DNA from: UBA668 sp046086305
Lineage (GTDB): Bacteria > Actinomycetota > Acidimicrobiia > Acidimicrobiales > Ilumatobacteraceae
Length of the DNA stretch: 11,446 nt
Assembly: GCA_046086305.1 (NCBI GenBank)
Contig: JBJSXI010000037.1
Coordinates: 1-11,446, forward strand
Reading direction: 5' to 3'
Part shown: positions 1-9,232 of the stretch, piece by piece
Numbering within the stretch: position 1 is the first letter of the stretch
Layout: every line of letters starts with the position of its first letter
Notes under the pieces: generated by a model
What the model was told of the DNA's origin: nothing
Seen by the model: only the letters and a program-made list of their open reading frames with translations
Database searches by the model: none
Made by a program: the position numbers and the translations under genes

Positions 1-524
1 CCGTGGTCCATGTCGAAGGCCACCAGCGGGCCTTCGTCGCCGCATCGCACGCAGGCATCGAGCTCCGGGCGCACACCCTCGGCCGACAGCAGCTTCCAGT
101 AGAACGACGGCACCACCAGCGGGCCGTTGCGTTCGGCGATCGTGCGCAGCACACCCACCACCATCCGGTACAGGTGCGGCACCGGTTCGCGGTCGAGCGT
201 CATCTGGTCGGCGGCCTCCAGCACCGCCATACCCGCCGTGACGTGGTCGAGATCGGCCAGCATCGGGGCCAGTGTCTCCACCGCATCGGCCTGGCTCACC
301 ACGTCGAGTTCGCGGCCCTGCGACATCAGCAGCTGCACGTGGCTCATCGGTTCGAGCCGGGCGCCGAACTTCGACTTCGTGCGCCGTACCCCCTTGGCCA
401 CGGCGCGCACCTTGCCGTGGTGCTCGGTGAGCAGCACCACGATGCGGTCGGCTTCGCCGAGTCGATGGGTGCGCAACACCACCGCGGTGTCGCGGTACAG
501 ATGTGACGCGGCGCTCCGCACCAT
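1..524 (-). CDS. recO: DNA repair protein RecO (3' end outside window)
   Basis: RecO loads RecA onto SSB-coated single-stranded DNA with RecR in the RecF recombination pathway. The visible 174 residues start with the family's N-terminal OB-fold pattern (LYRDTAVVLRTHRLGEADRI, residues 9-28), followed by the basic GKVRAVAKGVRRTKSKFG segment (37-54). The helical domain follows, and then the first half of the zinc-binding site, CVRC at 158-161, close to where the window cuts the gene. The second cysteine pair and the C-terminus would lie to the left of base 1. The start at 524 is the only ATG that puts this motif at the normal distance from the N-terminus; the ATG at 538 is in another frame and meets a stop after four codons. 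The gene lies 41 bp downstream of the UppS-like accessory gene on the same strand, so the two are probably cotranscribed. Confident family call. Confidence 0.93.
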   Translation of the reverse strand, partial: MVRSAASHLYRDTAVVLRTHRLGEADRIVVLLTEHHGKVRAVAKGVRRTKSKFGARLEPMSHVQLLMSQGRELDVVSQADAVETLAPMLADLDHVTAGMAVLEAADQMTLDREPVPHLYRMVVGVLRTIAERNGPLVVPSFYWKLLSAEGVRPELDACVRCGDEGPLVAFDMDH

Positions 525-565
525 CAGCGGTTCTCCATCATCGACAGGCCATCAGATACCGGCCA

Positions 566-1102
566 TCACTCGACGCCGCCGAATCGACGGTGACGGTTCG
601 CATATGCGACTGCAGCGCGCTCGAGGTGTTCGGCCGTCACCGACGACCACGGCACCGCCAGGTACACGAGTTCGCCGTACGCGAGTTCCCACACCAGCGC
701 GGAGGGCAGTCGGTCGGCGGGTGCGAGGACGACGACGAGATCAGGATCGGCCTGCGCCGGGGTGTTGAGCCGCTCGTCGAGCGTCGTCTCGTCGATGGAC
801 CCGCCGTCACGGCGGATCGCCTCTGCGGCGGCGGCGAACCGACGGCGGCCGTCCGTTTCGGGATCTGTCGACACCGTGCACCCACCGACGACCCGCTCGC
901 GGCGCACATCGGCAGTACTCGGCGTCGCGGTGTCGAGTGGCCGGATTGTGAGCCAGCGACCCCCGACGGCATCAACGGCCTTGCCGAGATCGTCGAGCAG
1001 TCCTGACCACTGTTCGTTCGAGAGCGAGCGCCACTCGGCGAGTGTGCCGCCGACCAGCAGCACGTGGTGGAGGGCGACCTCGGCGTCGGACACGTGGCCC
1101 AT
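566..1102 (-). CDS. UppS-like protein lacking the catalytic N-terminal motif, candidate NgBR-type cis-prenyltransferase subunit
   Basis: The product is 178 residues. Its C-terminal half aligns without gaps to UppS over the part after the catalytic core: DPDLVVVL (119-126), R131, W138, AYGE (141-144), W152 and the terminal RRFGGVE (172-178). In family terms it keeps the active-site Glu of the AYxE motif and the RxG tail that contacts isopentenyl diphosphate across the dimer interface. It has no MDGNGRW motif; the corresponding N-terminal stretch reads LLVGGTLAEW (15-24). The RTSGE segment is also degenerate. It is therefore unlikely to be an active prenyltransferase alone. The divergent neighbour, 45 bp away, has the opposite set of motifs, so I infer a non-catalytic partner subunit like eukaryotic NgBR/Nus1. 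The ATG at 1102 is chosen because any longer start would run antisense into uppS. A decaying paralogue is the alternative. Confidence 0.75.
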   Translation of the reverse strand: MGHVSDAEVALHHVLLVGGTLAEWRSLSNEQWSGLLDDLGKAVDAVGGRWLTIRPLDTATPSTADVRRERVVGGCTVSTDPETDGRRRFAAAAEAIRRDGGSIDETTLDERLNTPAQADPDLVVVLAPADRLPSALVWELAYGELVYLAVPWSSVTAEHLERAAVAYANRHRRFGGVE

Positions 1103-1147
1103 TGTCCCACGCCGCTCACGGGGGTCGGTGCCACTAGCGTCGTCGGG
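1103..1147. promoter_or_regulatory. Divergent promoter region between the two UppS-like genes
   Basis: Only 45 bp separate the two divergent start codons, so any promoters for both transcripts must lie here or overlap the coding ends. For the rightward gene, TAGCGT at 1135-1140 fits a TANNNT -10 element, and its spacing would place transcription initiation at or next to the ATG at 1148, which suits a leaderless message. Neither gene has a strong Shine-Dalgarno sequence. The hexamer match is weak evidence; the divergent geometry is the main support. Confidence 0.4.
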
Positions 1148-1827
1148 ATGACGGGTGAGATGCCTGACTCGCGCACGCGCCGACCGCACGTGGCGTGCAT
1201 CATGGACGGCAACGGCCGGTGGGCGACCCGCCGCGGCCTGCCCCGCACTGCAGGCCACACCGAGGGTGAGGAGAACCTCGCGCGGATCGTCCGAGCGGCT
1301 GTCCGCCGTGATGTCGGGTGGCTCACGGTGTTCGGGTTCAGCACCGAGAACTGGGTCCGCCCGCGGCGCGAGGTGCGCCACATCCTCGGCCTGCACCGCA
1401 AGTTGTTCGGCCGGGTGGCCGAGCTCAACGAGTTGAACGTCCGCATCCAGTGGATCGGCCGACCGTTCGACTCACCTGGGGCGCGGACCCCACGCACGGT
1501 GCAGCGCGCCATCCGCCAAGCCATCGCCGACACGGCCTCGAACACGGGCATGGTCCTCACCGTCGCGTTCGACTACGGGAGTCGCGCCGAACTCGTCACA
1601 GCAGCTCGGCGCGCCGCGGCCCACGGTCCGATCACGGTGGATGCGATCGAGCGCGAGTTGTACCTGCCCGATCTTCCGCCGGTCGATGTGATGGTGCGCA
1701 CCTCGGGTGAGCAGCGGATCAGCAACTTCATGCTGTGGCAGAGCGCAGGTGCACACATCCACTTCGCCGAGTGCACCTGGCCGGAATTCGGTCCCGACGA
1801 TCTCGACGCGGCGTTGGCCCTCGTCGG

Positions 1828-1831
<4 letters not shown>
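1148..1831 (+). CDS. uppS: Isoprenyl diphosphate synthase (UppS family, catalytic-type subunit without RxG tail)
   Basis: Cis-prenyltransferase family enzyme that extends an allylic diphosphate with isopentenyl diphosphate, normally to make the polyprenyl carrier lipid for cell-wall synthesis. In the 227-residue product the catalytic motif HVACIMDGNGRWA is at 14-26 (Asp20), FSTENW at 64-69, the YGSR variant of YGGR at 143-146 and RTSGEQRISNF at 184-194. Two features are unusual. The AYxE motif reads AGAH at 200-203, so the conserved Glu (E213 in E. coli) is His203. The protein also ends 16 residues after Trp211 and lacks the RRFGG tail. Both missing elements are present in the divergent gene at 566-1102. 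The helicase start codon overlaps the stop (ATGA), which argues that the short C-terminus is genuine. The start at 1148 is preferred over Met5. Chain length and substrate cannot be read from sequence. Confidence 0.9.
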
Positions 1832-3709
<1,878 letters not shown>

Positions 3710-3720
<11 letters not shown>

Positions 3721-5254
3721 CAGGCACCCGATCGTCGATCCATCGGGCGACGTTGGCCAGCAGACGCTCGGGTCGCGACAGCCGATGCGTCAGCAGGTGG
3801 TGATAGAGGGCCTCCTCGTCGGACCGCAGGTACTCGTGCGCCGACGTGCGGTACGCCACGGGGTCGAACCGGGTCCGCGCCGCTGCGTCGGCGAGGAGAT
3901 CGGCGACCGACGCGGTGACCAGATCGGTGATGCCGCTGCCCTCGTCGAACTGCTCCTTGGTGCGCCACACGATCTCCGGCGGCAGTAGGTCGGCGCATGC
4001 CGTCCGCAGTACCCACTTCTCGGTCCGCCGGCCCGGAGCGCCGAGCGGCAGCTTCACATCGGCGGGGATGCGCAGCGCCATGTCGATGAAGTCGGTGTCG
4101 AGGAACGGCACCCGCCCCTCGACACCGTGGCGCATCGTCAGCCGGTCGGCGCGCTGCAGGTTGATGTCGTGGAGCGTGCCCACCGACCGACAGAGTTCTC
4201 GGTGCAACGCATCGAAGTCGTCGAACTCGTGGTGGAAGCGATAGCCGGCGAACAGCTCGTCGGCGCCCTCCCCCGTCAGGATCACCTTCACGTACTGCGA
4301 CGCGAGGCGGGCACAGAAGTGAGTGGGAATCGCGCTGCGCACGAGGTCCTGATCGAACGACTCGAGGTGGGCGACGATGTCGGGGAGGTCGCGACGCACA
4401 TCGTCGAGGGTGATGACGTACTCGTGGTGGATCGAGCCGATGTGCTCCGCCACCACTCGCGCCGCGCGTAGATCGCTCGATGCCGCAGTGCCGACACTGA
4501 AGGTGTGCAGTTCACCCACATGTCGACGGGCGAGTGCGGCGATCACGCTCGAGTCGAGGCCGCCCGACAAGAACGCCCCGACAGGCACATCGCTCATCAT
4601 GTGCGACGACACGGCGCGCTCGAGCCCCTCGCGTACGAGCGTCACGTACTCGTGCACCGGTCGACGTTCTGGTGTCGGTGTGGGCACTCGGTAGTAGCGG
4701 TGGAATCCGCTACGGCTGTCGTAGATGTGGCCGGGCGGGAACTCGCGCACCTCATCGGCCCATTCGCACAGTCCGGTCAGCTCGGACGCGAAAGCGAGGA
4801 CCTGACGCCCGTCGGCCGCCGTCCCGGATCCGACGTAGAGGGGTTTGATCCCGATCGGGTCGCGAGCGAGCACGAGGCGGTCGTCACTCATCAGTGCAAA
4901 CGCGAACATGCCGCGCAGGCGCTCGGGGGTGGCGAGCTCGTGGTCCTCGAACAGATGCAGCACCGCCTCACTGTCGCTCGAGGTCCGCCACCGGTGGCCC
5001 GTCACCAGCTCGTCGCGCAGCGTGGGGAAGTTGTAGATCTCGCCGTTCGCACTGATCGACCAGGTCGCGTCGTCGTTCGGGATCGGCTGGGCCCCGCCTG
5101 CCGGATCCATGATCGCCAGACGGCAATGGCCGAGCGACCCGCGCGCCCACTGCTCGGCCCCCTGCCCATCGGGGCCGCGGTGGGCCAGCGACACGAGCAA
5201 CCGCTCCATCAGCGCACCATCTGGCGCACCCCACACCCCGGTGATCCCACACAT
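3710..5254 (-). CDS. asnB: Asparagine synthase (glutamine-hydrolysing)
   Basis: Makes asparagine from aspartate, ATP and glutamine. The N-terminal class II glutaminase domain starts MCGITG, so Cys2 becomes the catalytic N-terminal nucleophile after Met removal; AHRGPDG (24-30), SANGEIYN (68-75) and SDSEAVLH (93-100) are the usual glutamine-pocket motifs. The synthetase domain has the PP-loop SGGLDSS at 230-236, LESFDQDLVRSAIP (297-310) and GEGADELFAGY at 328-338. The 514-residue length is close to the short, E. coli AsnB-like form. The start at 5254 is fixed by the requirement for Cys at position 2 and by a GGGGAGG ribosome site 8 bases upstream; the in-frame ATG at 5302 would bury the cysteine. 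The gene is divergent from the IclR regulator, with a putative operator between them, and converges on the helicase gene. Confidence 0.95.
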
Positions 5255-5262
5255 CGTTCCGA

Positions 5263-5269
5263 CCTCCCC
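5263..5269 (-). promoter_or_regulatory. Ribosome binding site that fixes the asnB start
   Basis: Read on the minus strand the bases are GGGGAGG, 8 bases before the ATG at 5254. This strong site supports the MCGITG start over the longer reading frame. Confidence 0.75.
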
Positions 5270-5328
5270 GGGGATGGTCGCCGCGGCGACGGGTGGTGTC
5301 AATCACCCACGCGACATCCCGGAAAGAT

Positions 5329-5343
5329 TGCACTATTTGCACG
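5329..5343 (+). promoter_or_regulatory. Putative IclR-regulator operator, site 1
   Basis: The sequence TGCACTATTTGCACG contains TGCA-N5-TGCA, an inverted repeat. It lies 18 bases before the iclR start and 74 bases before the asnB start, inside the 107-bp divergent gap. A near-identical copy (14 of 15 bases), in the same orientation relative to the downstream gene, lies upstream of the glutamine amidotransferase gene at 6902-6916. IclR-family repressors commonly bind such palindromes next to their own gene. That this regulator binds here is inference from position and recurrence. Confidence 0.6.
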
Positions 5344-5361
5344 GATCGGTCAGACTCGTGC

Positions 5362-6111
5362 ATGGCCGCCGCCGAGCACACCCTGCGCCGGGGACTCACC
5401 CTGCTGCGCGCCCTCGCCGGCACCGAGCACGGTCGCACCGTGTCGGAGCTCGCTGCGCTCACCGGGATCGAGCGCAGCCAGGTGTCGCGCACGATGAGCA
5501 CACTCATCGACCTCGGCGCAGTGGTGCGCGATCCGGGAACCCGGGCCTTCGCGCTCAGCTGGTCGATCTATGCGCTCGCCGCCTCGGCCGGCGACCAGGA
5601 CCTGCTCGCCGCGGCCCGACCCGTGATCGACCGCCTCGCGGCTGTCACCGGCGCGCCCTCACACCTCAGCGTGCTCGACGGTGTCGACGTGATCACCGTG
5701 GCGAGCGGATTCCCACCCTTCTTCACCGAACGACGCACGGCGATCGGCGAACGCAGCCCGGCGTGGTGCACGTCGTCGGGACGCACCCTGCTCGCCGATC
5801 TCCCCGACGCGGTGCTGCGAACACTGCTCGCCGGGATCGACCTGACTGCCGCCGGGCCGAGCGCGCCGCGAACCCTCGACGACCTCCTCGCGCGCATCGC
5901 CGCCACCCGCGGCGTCGGACCGGTGACGGTCGTCGACGAGTACGCCGCCGACTTCATGGGAGTGGCCGCGCCGGTGCATCGCGCCGACGGGACGATCGTC
6001 GGGTCACTCAACATCAGCGGCCCCACGTGGCGCCTCGGCGGCGCGGTCGACACCCTGATGGCGGCCGTCGGCGGTGCGGCGCGCGAGCTCAGCGCGACGT
6101 TGTCAGGCTGA
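5362..6111 (+). CDS. IclR family transcriptional regulator
   Basis: A 249-residue protein with the two-domain IclR layout. An N-terminal winged helix-turn-helix (about residues 4-65; TVSELAALTGIERSQVSRTM is the HTH at 26-45) is followed by a C-terminal effector-binding domain. In that domain, SGRTLLADLP (139-148) matches the family's small-ligand pocket segment, and VDEYAADFMGVAAPV (191-205) with GSLNISGP (214-221) are typical late motifs. The effector cannot be deduced. The ATG at 5362 gives the standard length; the in-frame start at 5293 would carry the coding region through the putative operator. No clear ribosome site is visible. Being divergent from asnB and convergent (23 bp overlap) with the amidotransferase gene suggests it controls both neighbours and itself. 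Confidence 0.92.
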   Translation: MAAAEHTLRRGLTLLRALAGTEHGRTVSELAALTGIERSQVSRTMSTLIDLGAVVRDPGTRAFALSWSIYALAASAGDQDLLAAARPVIDRLAAVTGAPSHLSVLDGVDVITVASGFPPFFTERRTAIGERSPAWCTSSGRTLLADLPDAVLRTLLAGIDLTAAGPSAPRTLDDLLARIAATRGVGPVTVVDEYAADFMGVAAPVHRADGTIVGSLNISGPTWRLGGAVDTLMAAVGGAARELSATLSG

Positions 6112-6820
6112 GCGCGCCGAGCGACGGCATCTGCGGCCCGACGAACTCGGTGAGAAAGCCGGTCATCCACTCGTGCTGGATCGGGTCGTGGCGAACCATC
6201 AGGGCATCCTGCTCATCGCGACGCTGCGCGCCCGGCCGGTGGTACGGCGCCCAGTGGATGTCCTGCCAGCGGCGGAACCCCGTGACGGTGATCTCCGGGT
6301 GGAACTGGAACGCCCACACGTGTTCGCCATAACGGAAGGCCTGATTGGTGAACGCGTCGCTGCTCGCGAGCAGCTCGGCACCGGCGGGGACCTCGAACTG
6401 GTGGAAGTGCGACTGGCACACCACGAGCCCGTCGGGGATCACCGCTGCACCGGCGGGTGCGACACGCAGCGGGTAATAGCCGAACTCGCACCTGCCGTCG
6501 TCGAGAGGCCCCGATGGCGCACCGAGCGCATAGGCGATCACCTGGGCCCCCTGACAGAACCCCAGCACCGGCACCCCGCGGCGCTCGCACTCGAGGACCC
6601 ACGCCGCCTCGCGCACGAGATGCGGGTGTTCGTGAACGTCAGGGATGCTCTGCGGTCCGCCGTACAGCACGGTGGCCTCCACATCGCCACCGACCCGACC
6701 GAGCGGGTCGCCGCGGTACGGATACCGCCAGTCACAGTCGAGACCCTTCGCCGCGAACCACGCCGACACCCGGTCGTCACACGGATCGTCGTCGTGCTTG
6801 ATGAGCACCACTCGCGCCAT
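6089..6820 (-). CDS. Class I glutamine amidotransferase-like protein
   Basis: A 243-residue stand-alone class I (triad) glutaminase fold, related to the GuaA amidotransferase domain. The nucleophile elbow is GFCQGAQ with Cys89; His174 and Glu176 in FQFHPE complete the triad; LYGGPQSIPD (52-61) is the usual glycine-rich oxyanion-side loop. The intact triad suggests real glutamine or gamma-glutamyl hydrolase/transferase activity, but the acceptor or partner synthetase is not evident. The ATG at 6820 is preceded by GGGGGAGG at a 10-base spacing and starts the fold at its first strand (ARVVLIKHDDD). The gene's 3' end overlaps the IclR gene by 23 bp. Its upstream gap carries a copy of the putative operator found next to iclR and asnB, which suggests co-regulation with asparagine synthesis. 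Confidence 0.9.
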   Translation of the reverse strand: MARVVLIKHDDDPCDDRVSAWFAAKGLDCDWRYPYRGDPLGRVGGDVEATVLYGGPQSIPDVHEHPHLVREAAWVLECERRGVPVLGFCQGAQVIAYALGAPSGPLDDGRCEFGYYPLRVAPAGAAVIPDGLVVCQSHFHQFEVPAGAELLASSDAFTNQAFRYGEHVWAFQFHPEITVTGFRRWQDIHWAPYHRPGAQRRDEQDALMVRHDPIQHEWMTGFLTEFVGPQMPSLGALSLTTSR

Positions 6821-6830
6821 GAGGCGTGCA

Positions 6831-6838
6831 CCTCCCCC
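6831..6838 (-). promoter_or_regulatory. Ribosome binding site of the amidotransferase gene
   Basis: Read on the minus strand the bases are GGGGGAGG, 10 bases before the ATG at 6820. This supports that start against a much longer in-frame extension into the response-regulator gene. Confidence 0.65.
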
Positions 6839-6901
6839 GGCGGAGTGTGCCACAGGTCGATGCAGCCGGCGAGGAGGCACGGTGCGCGTGGCTGCTCGGC
6901 G

Positions 6902-6916
6902 CGTGCAGATAGTGCA
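6902..6916 (-). promoter_or_regulatory. Putative IclR-regulator operator, site 2
   Basis: On the minus strand this reads TGCACTATCTGCACG, differing from site 1 (5329-5343) at one base. The core GTGCA-N5-TGCAC, seen on the plus strand, is a perfect 5-bp inverted repeat. It lies 81 bases upstream of the amidotransferase ATG, in the 104-bp gap behind the response-regulator gene. Recurrence next to two promoters flanking one regulator gene is the evidence; binding is inferred. Confidence 0.6.
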
Positions 6917-6924
6917 CACGCCGC

Positions 6925-7608
6925 TCAGGCAAGCAGGCGGTAGCCGATCCCTCGCGACGTGACGATCAACTTCGGGTCGTCGGGTTGGTCCTCGATCTTC
7001 ACGCGCAGCCGGCGCACATGGGCGTCGACGAGCCGACTGTCGCCGAGGTACTCGTACCCCCACACCCGCTCGAGGAGCTGATCACGCGAGAGGACCATGT
7101 TGGCGTGATCGGCGAACTCGCACAGCAGGCGGTACTCGGTCTTGGTGAGGTTCACCTCGGAGCCACCCTTGAGCACGATGCCCTGCTCGCGACGCAGCTC
7201 GACGTCGCCGAAACGAGTCACCGTCGACGTGACGACCGGCTCCCTCAGCTGGACACGGCGGAGCGCGGCGCGGATCCGGGCCGCCAGTTCCTTCGGCACG
7301 ACGGGTTTGGTGACGTAGTCGTCGGCACCCGCCTCGAGGCCGGCCACGAGGTCGTAGGTGTCGGTCTGCGCCGTGACGATGATGATCGGCACGATGCTCA
7401 CGGCACGCAGTTGACGACATACCTCGAATCCCGACAGGTCCGGCAGCCGCAGGTCGAGGAGCACCAGATCGGGCTCGCGCTCGGCGAAACGGGCCAATCC
7501 GGTCCGGCCGTCGGGCGCCTGGACGACCTCGTAGCCCTCATCCTCGAGGGCGAGGGTGAGCGCGAGCCGGATGCCGTCGTCGTCCTCGATGAAGAGCAGG
7601 GAATTCAC
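6925..7608 (-). CDS. OmpR-family response regulator, MtrA-like
   Basis: A 227-residue DNA-binding response regulator. The receiver domain (about 1-115) has the acidic pocket E8/D9, phospho-acceptor Asp52 in DLVLLDLRLPDLSG, Thr79 and Lys101 in the DDYVTKP segment. The C-terminal winged helix (about 130-225) has LTKTEYRLL, LLERVWGY, DAHVRRLR and the terminal TSRGIGYRL wing motif. The DTYDLVAGLEAGADDY and VWGYEYLGDSRLVDAHVRRLR segments resemble MtrA. The start is the GTG at 7608, preceded by AAGGTGG (7613-7619), which places the first beta strand (NSLLFIEDD) at residue 2; a longer in-frame ATG at 7707 would add an arginine-rich leader unlike the family. The presumed partner kinase is divergent, across a 240-bp gap. 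Confidence 0.93.
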   Translation of the reverse strand: MNSLLFIEDDDGIRLALTLALEDEGYEVVQAPDGRTGLARFAEREPDLVLLDLRLPDLSGFEVCRQLRAVSIVPIIIVTAQTDTYDLVAGLEAGADDYVTKPVVPKELAARIRAALRRVQLREPVVTSTVTRFGDVELRREQGIVLKGGSEVNLTKTEYRLLCEFADHANMVLSRDQLLERVWGYEYLGDSRLVDAHVRRLRVKIEDQPDDPKLIVTSRGIGYRLLA

Positions 7609-7848
7609 GTCACCACCTTGCCGGTCGACACGCCCGACGGCGGCACGGCGACCGATCGACCGGCGAACTGTTACAGAAAACGCACATCGAACGTGCCGCG
7701 CTGTCACATTCCGGCACCACGATACGAGCGTTCACGCTGCCACGGTGGGGTGCCTTCCTCCCCCTGGCACCTCACCGGCAGCGTCAACCAGTTGATCCGG
7801 CGCCACCGTGAAACCCCGGTGCAGCGCATTCTGGGCCACACTGGTGCC
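7609..7848. promoter_or_regulatory. Intergenic region between response regulator and kinase, with repeated CTGTNACA sites
   Basis: This is the longest gene-free stretch (240 bp) and must hold the promoters of both divergent two-component genes. It is less GC-rich in the middle (around 7668-7735). Two similar elements in the same orientation, CTGTTACAG (7668-7676) and CTGTCACAT (7701-7709), start exactly 33 bases apart, about three helical turns. The first is a perfect palindrome around its central base. They contain GTnAC cores like those described for MtrA-type regulators, so autoregulation by the adjacent response regulator is plausible. I found no convincing -35/-10 pair on either strand. 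Confidence 0.45.
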
Positions 7849-9216
7849 GTGACCGACCACCGCCGCCGCCCCGCCCTGCGGCTGCGCACCCGGGTCACCC
7901 TGTACTTCTCGCTCATCGCGCTTGCGACCACCCTTGCGCTCGCCGTGGTCACCTTTGCCACGTCCCGCTCGTTCCTCATCGAGCAACGCCTCCAAGTCGC
8001 CCGCACCCAGGCCTACAACAACGCCCGCACCGTGCGCGACCTCCTGCTGGCCGGACAGCGGATCGACCCCGTCCGCGACCTTCGCAACGAAAGTGGCGGC
8101 TTCGCCGTCCTCATCCAGGGCGACCGCGCATTCGGCGATGTGCGCTTCCCCGTCGACTCGTTCCCCCTCGACCTGCGTACCGCCGTCGCCCAGTCGCAGA
8201 GCGCGCAGCAGCGCTTCGAGATCGATGGCGATCCCTTCGTCGCCGTCGGGATCAGTATCCCGGCCGCCGACGCGCAGTACTTCGAGGCGTTCCCGATGGA
8301 GAACACCCAGCGCAACCTCACGGCCATCGCCACGGCGCTCCTCGTCGGTGCAGGTGCCACCGCCCTCGTCGCCGGCGCGCTCGGCTGGCTCATCAGCCGC
8401 AGCCTCCTGCGCCCACTGTCGCGGGTGGCCACTGCCGCCGGCGAGATCGCATCGGGCGGCCTCGACGCGCGCATGGCACCCGAGGAGGATCCCGATCTCG
8501 CCCGACTGGCCAGATCGTTCAACGACATGGCCGACGCCGTCCAGACGAGGATCGAACGCGAAGCGCGGTTCGCGAGTGATGTCAGCCACGAGCTGCGCTC
8601 ACCGATCACGGCTCTCACTGCCGCCGTCGAGGTGCTCGACGGACGGCGCGACGATCTCCCCGATCGCAGCCGGCAGGCCCTCGACGTGGTCGTCAGCCAG
8701 GTACGCCGGTTCGACCACATGGTGATGGACTTGCTCGAACTGTCGAGGATCGATGCCGGTTCGACCGAACTGCACCGCGAGGAGATCGACCTGCGCGAGG
8801 TCCTCCCGCGTATCGCCCAGCGGTTCGGCTTCGGACATGTGCCGATCGAGATCGGTGACGAGGTGCCCGGGCAGGTGCGGATCGACAAACTCCGGCTCGA
8901 GCGGATCGTGGCCAACCTCCTCGAGAACGCCGGCGAACACGCCGGCGGTGCGGTCCGGGTCGGCGTCTCGATGGGCGGACCGCGCACACTCGTCCTCAGC
9001 GTCGACGATGCCGGCCCCGGCGTCGCGCGCAGCGAGCGATCGAGGATCTTCGAGCGCTTCGCCCGCGGCAGCGCCGCACGCCACCGGGTCGGCACCGGAC
9101 TCGGCCTCGCCCTCGTCGCCGAGCACGCCCACGCCCACGGTGGCGAGGCATGGGTCGAGGATCGACCGGGCGGCGGTGCACGCTTCGTCGTCAGCTTCTC
9201 CGAGGTGACCCAGTGA
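7849..9216 (+). CDS. Membrane sensor histidine kinase, MtrB-like
   Basis: A 455-residue sensor kinase, presumed partner of the divergent response regulator. Transmembrane segment 1 is at about 17-37 and segment 2 at about 159-182, with an extracytoplasmic region of about 120 residues between. HAMP follows (about 184-236). The H-box is FASDVSHELRSP with phospho-acceptor His247, the N-box NLLEN is at 356-360, DDAGPG at 386-391, the F-box IFERFARGS at 400-408, and G2 GTGLGL at 415-420. All catalytic elements are intact. The GTG start at 7849 is uncertain: no good Shine-Dalgarno sequence is visible, and an in-frame GTG at 7819 would add ten residues. There is no ATG close by. The lipoprotein gene follows after 16 bp and era after that, so these three are probably one transcript. 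Confidence 0.9.
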   Translation: MTDHRRRPALRLRTRVTLYFSLIALATTLALAVVTFATSRSFLIEQRLQVARTQAYNNARTVRDLLLAGQRIDPVRDLRNESGGFAVLIQGDRAFGDVRFPVDSFPLDLRTAVAQSQSAQQRFEIDGDPFVAVGISIPAADAQYFEAFPMENTQRNLTAIATALLVGAGATALVAGALGWLISRSLLRPLSRVATAAGEIASGGLDARMAPEEDPDLARLARSFNDMADAVQTRIEREARFASDVSHELRSPITALTAAVEVLDGRRDDLPDRSRQALDVVVSQVRRFDHMVMDLLELSRIDAGSTELHREEIDLREVLPRIAQRFGFGHVPIEIGDEVPGQVRIDKLRLERIVANLLENAGEHAGGAVRVGVSMGGPRTLVLSVDDAGPGVARSERSRIFERFARGSAARHRVGTGLGLALVAEHAHAHGGEAWVEDRPGGGARFVVSFSEVTQ

Positions 9217-9232
9217 ACGGTCAGGTGTCGTG

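Noticed and set aside
1103..1396. Upstream extension of the leftward UppS-like frame to an ATG at 1396
   Set aside because: The added residues are antisense to the conserved catalytic motifs of uppS and show no family similarity; the ATG at 1102 begins the recognisable domain.
5274..5302. TTGACA (minus strand, 5302-5297) with GACCAT 17 bases on, as an asnB promoter
   Set aside because: The -10 match is poor and the resulting transcript would start inside the asnB ribosome binding site.
4505..5497. Long rightward open frame (330 codons) opposite asnB
   Set aside because: It runs antisense through the conserved glutaminase domain and the iclR promoter region; composition is typical of a shadow frame.
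6985..7848. In-frame extension of the kinase gene upstream to 6985
   Set aside because: It would be antisense to the response regulator and includes no kinase-related sequence; the first transmembrane segment follows the GTG at 7849 directly.
8013..9095. Leftward open frame (360 codons) opposite the kinase
   Set aside because: Ser/Arg-rich shadow of the kinase catalytic domain without motifs of its own.
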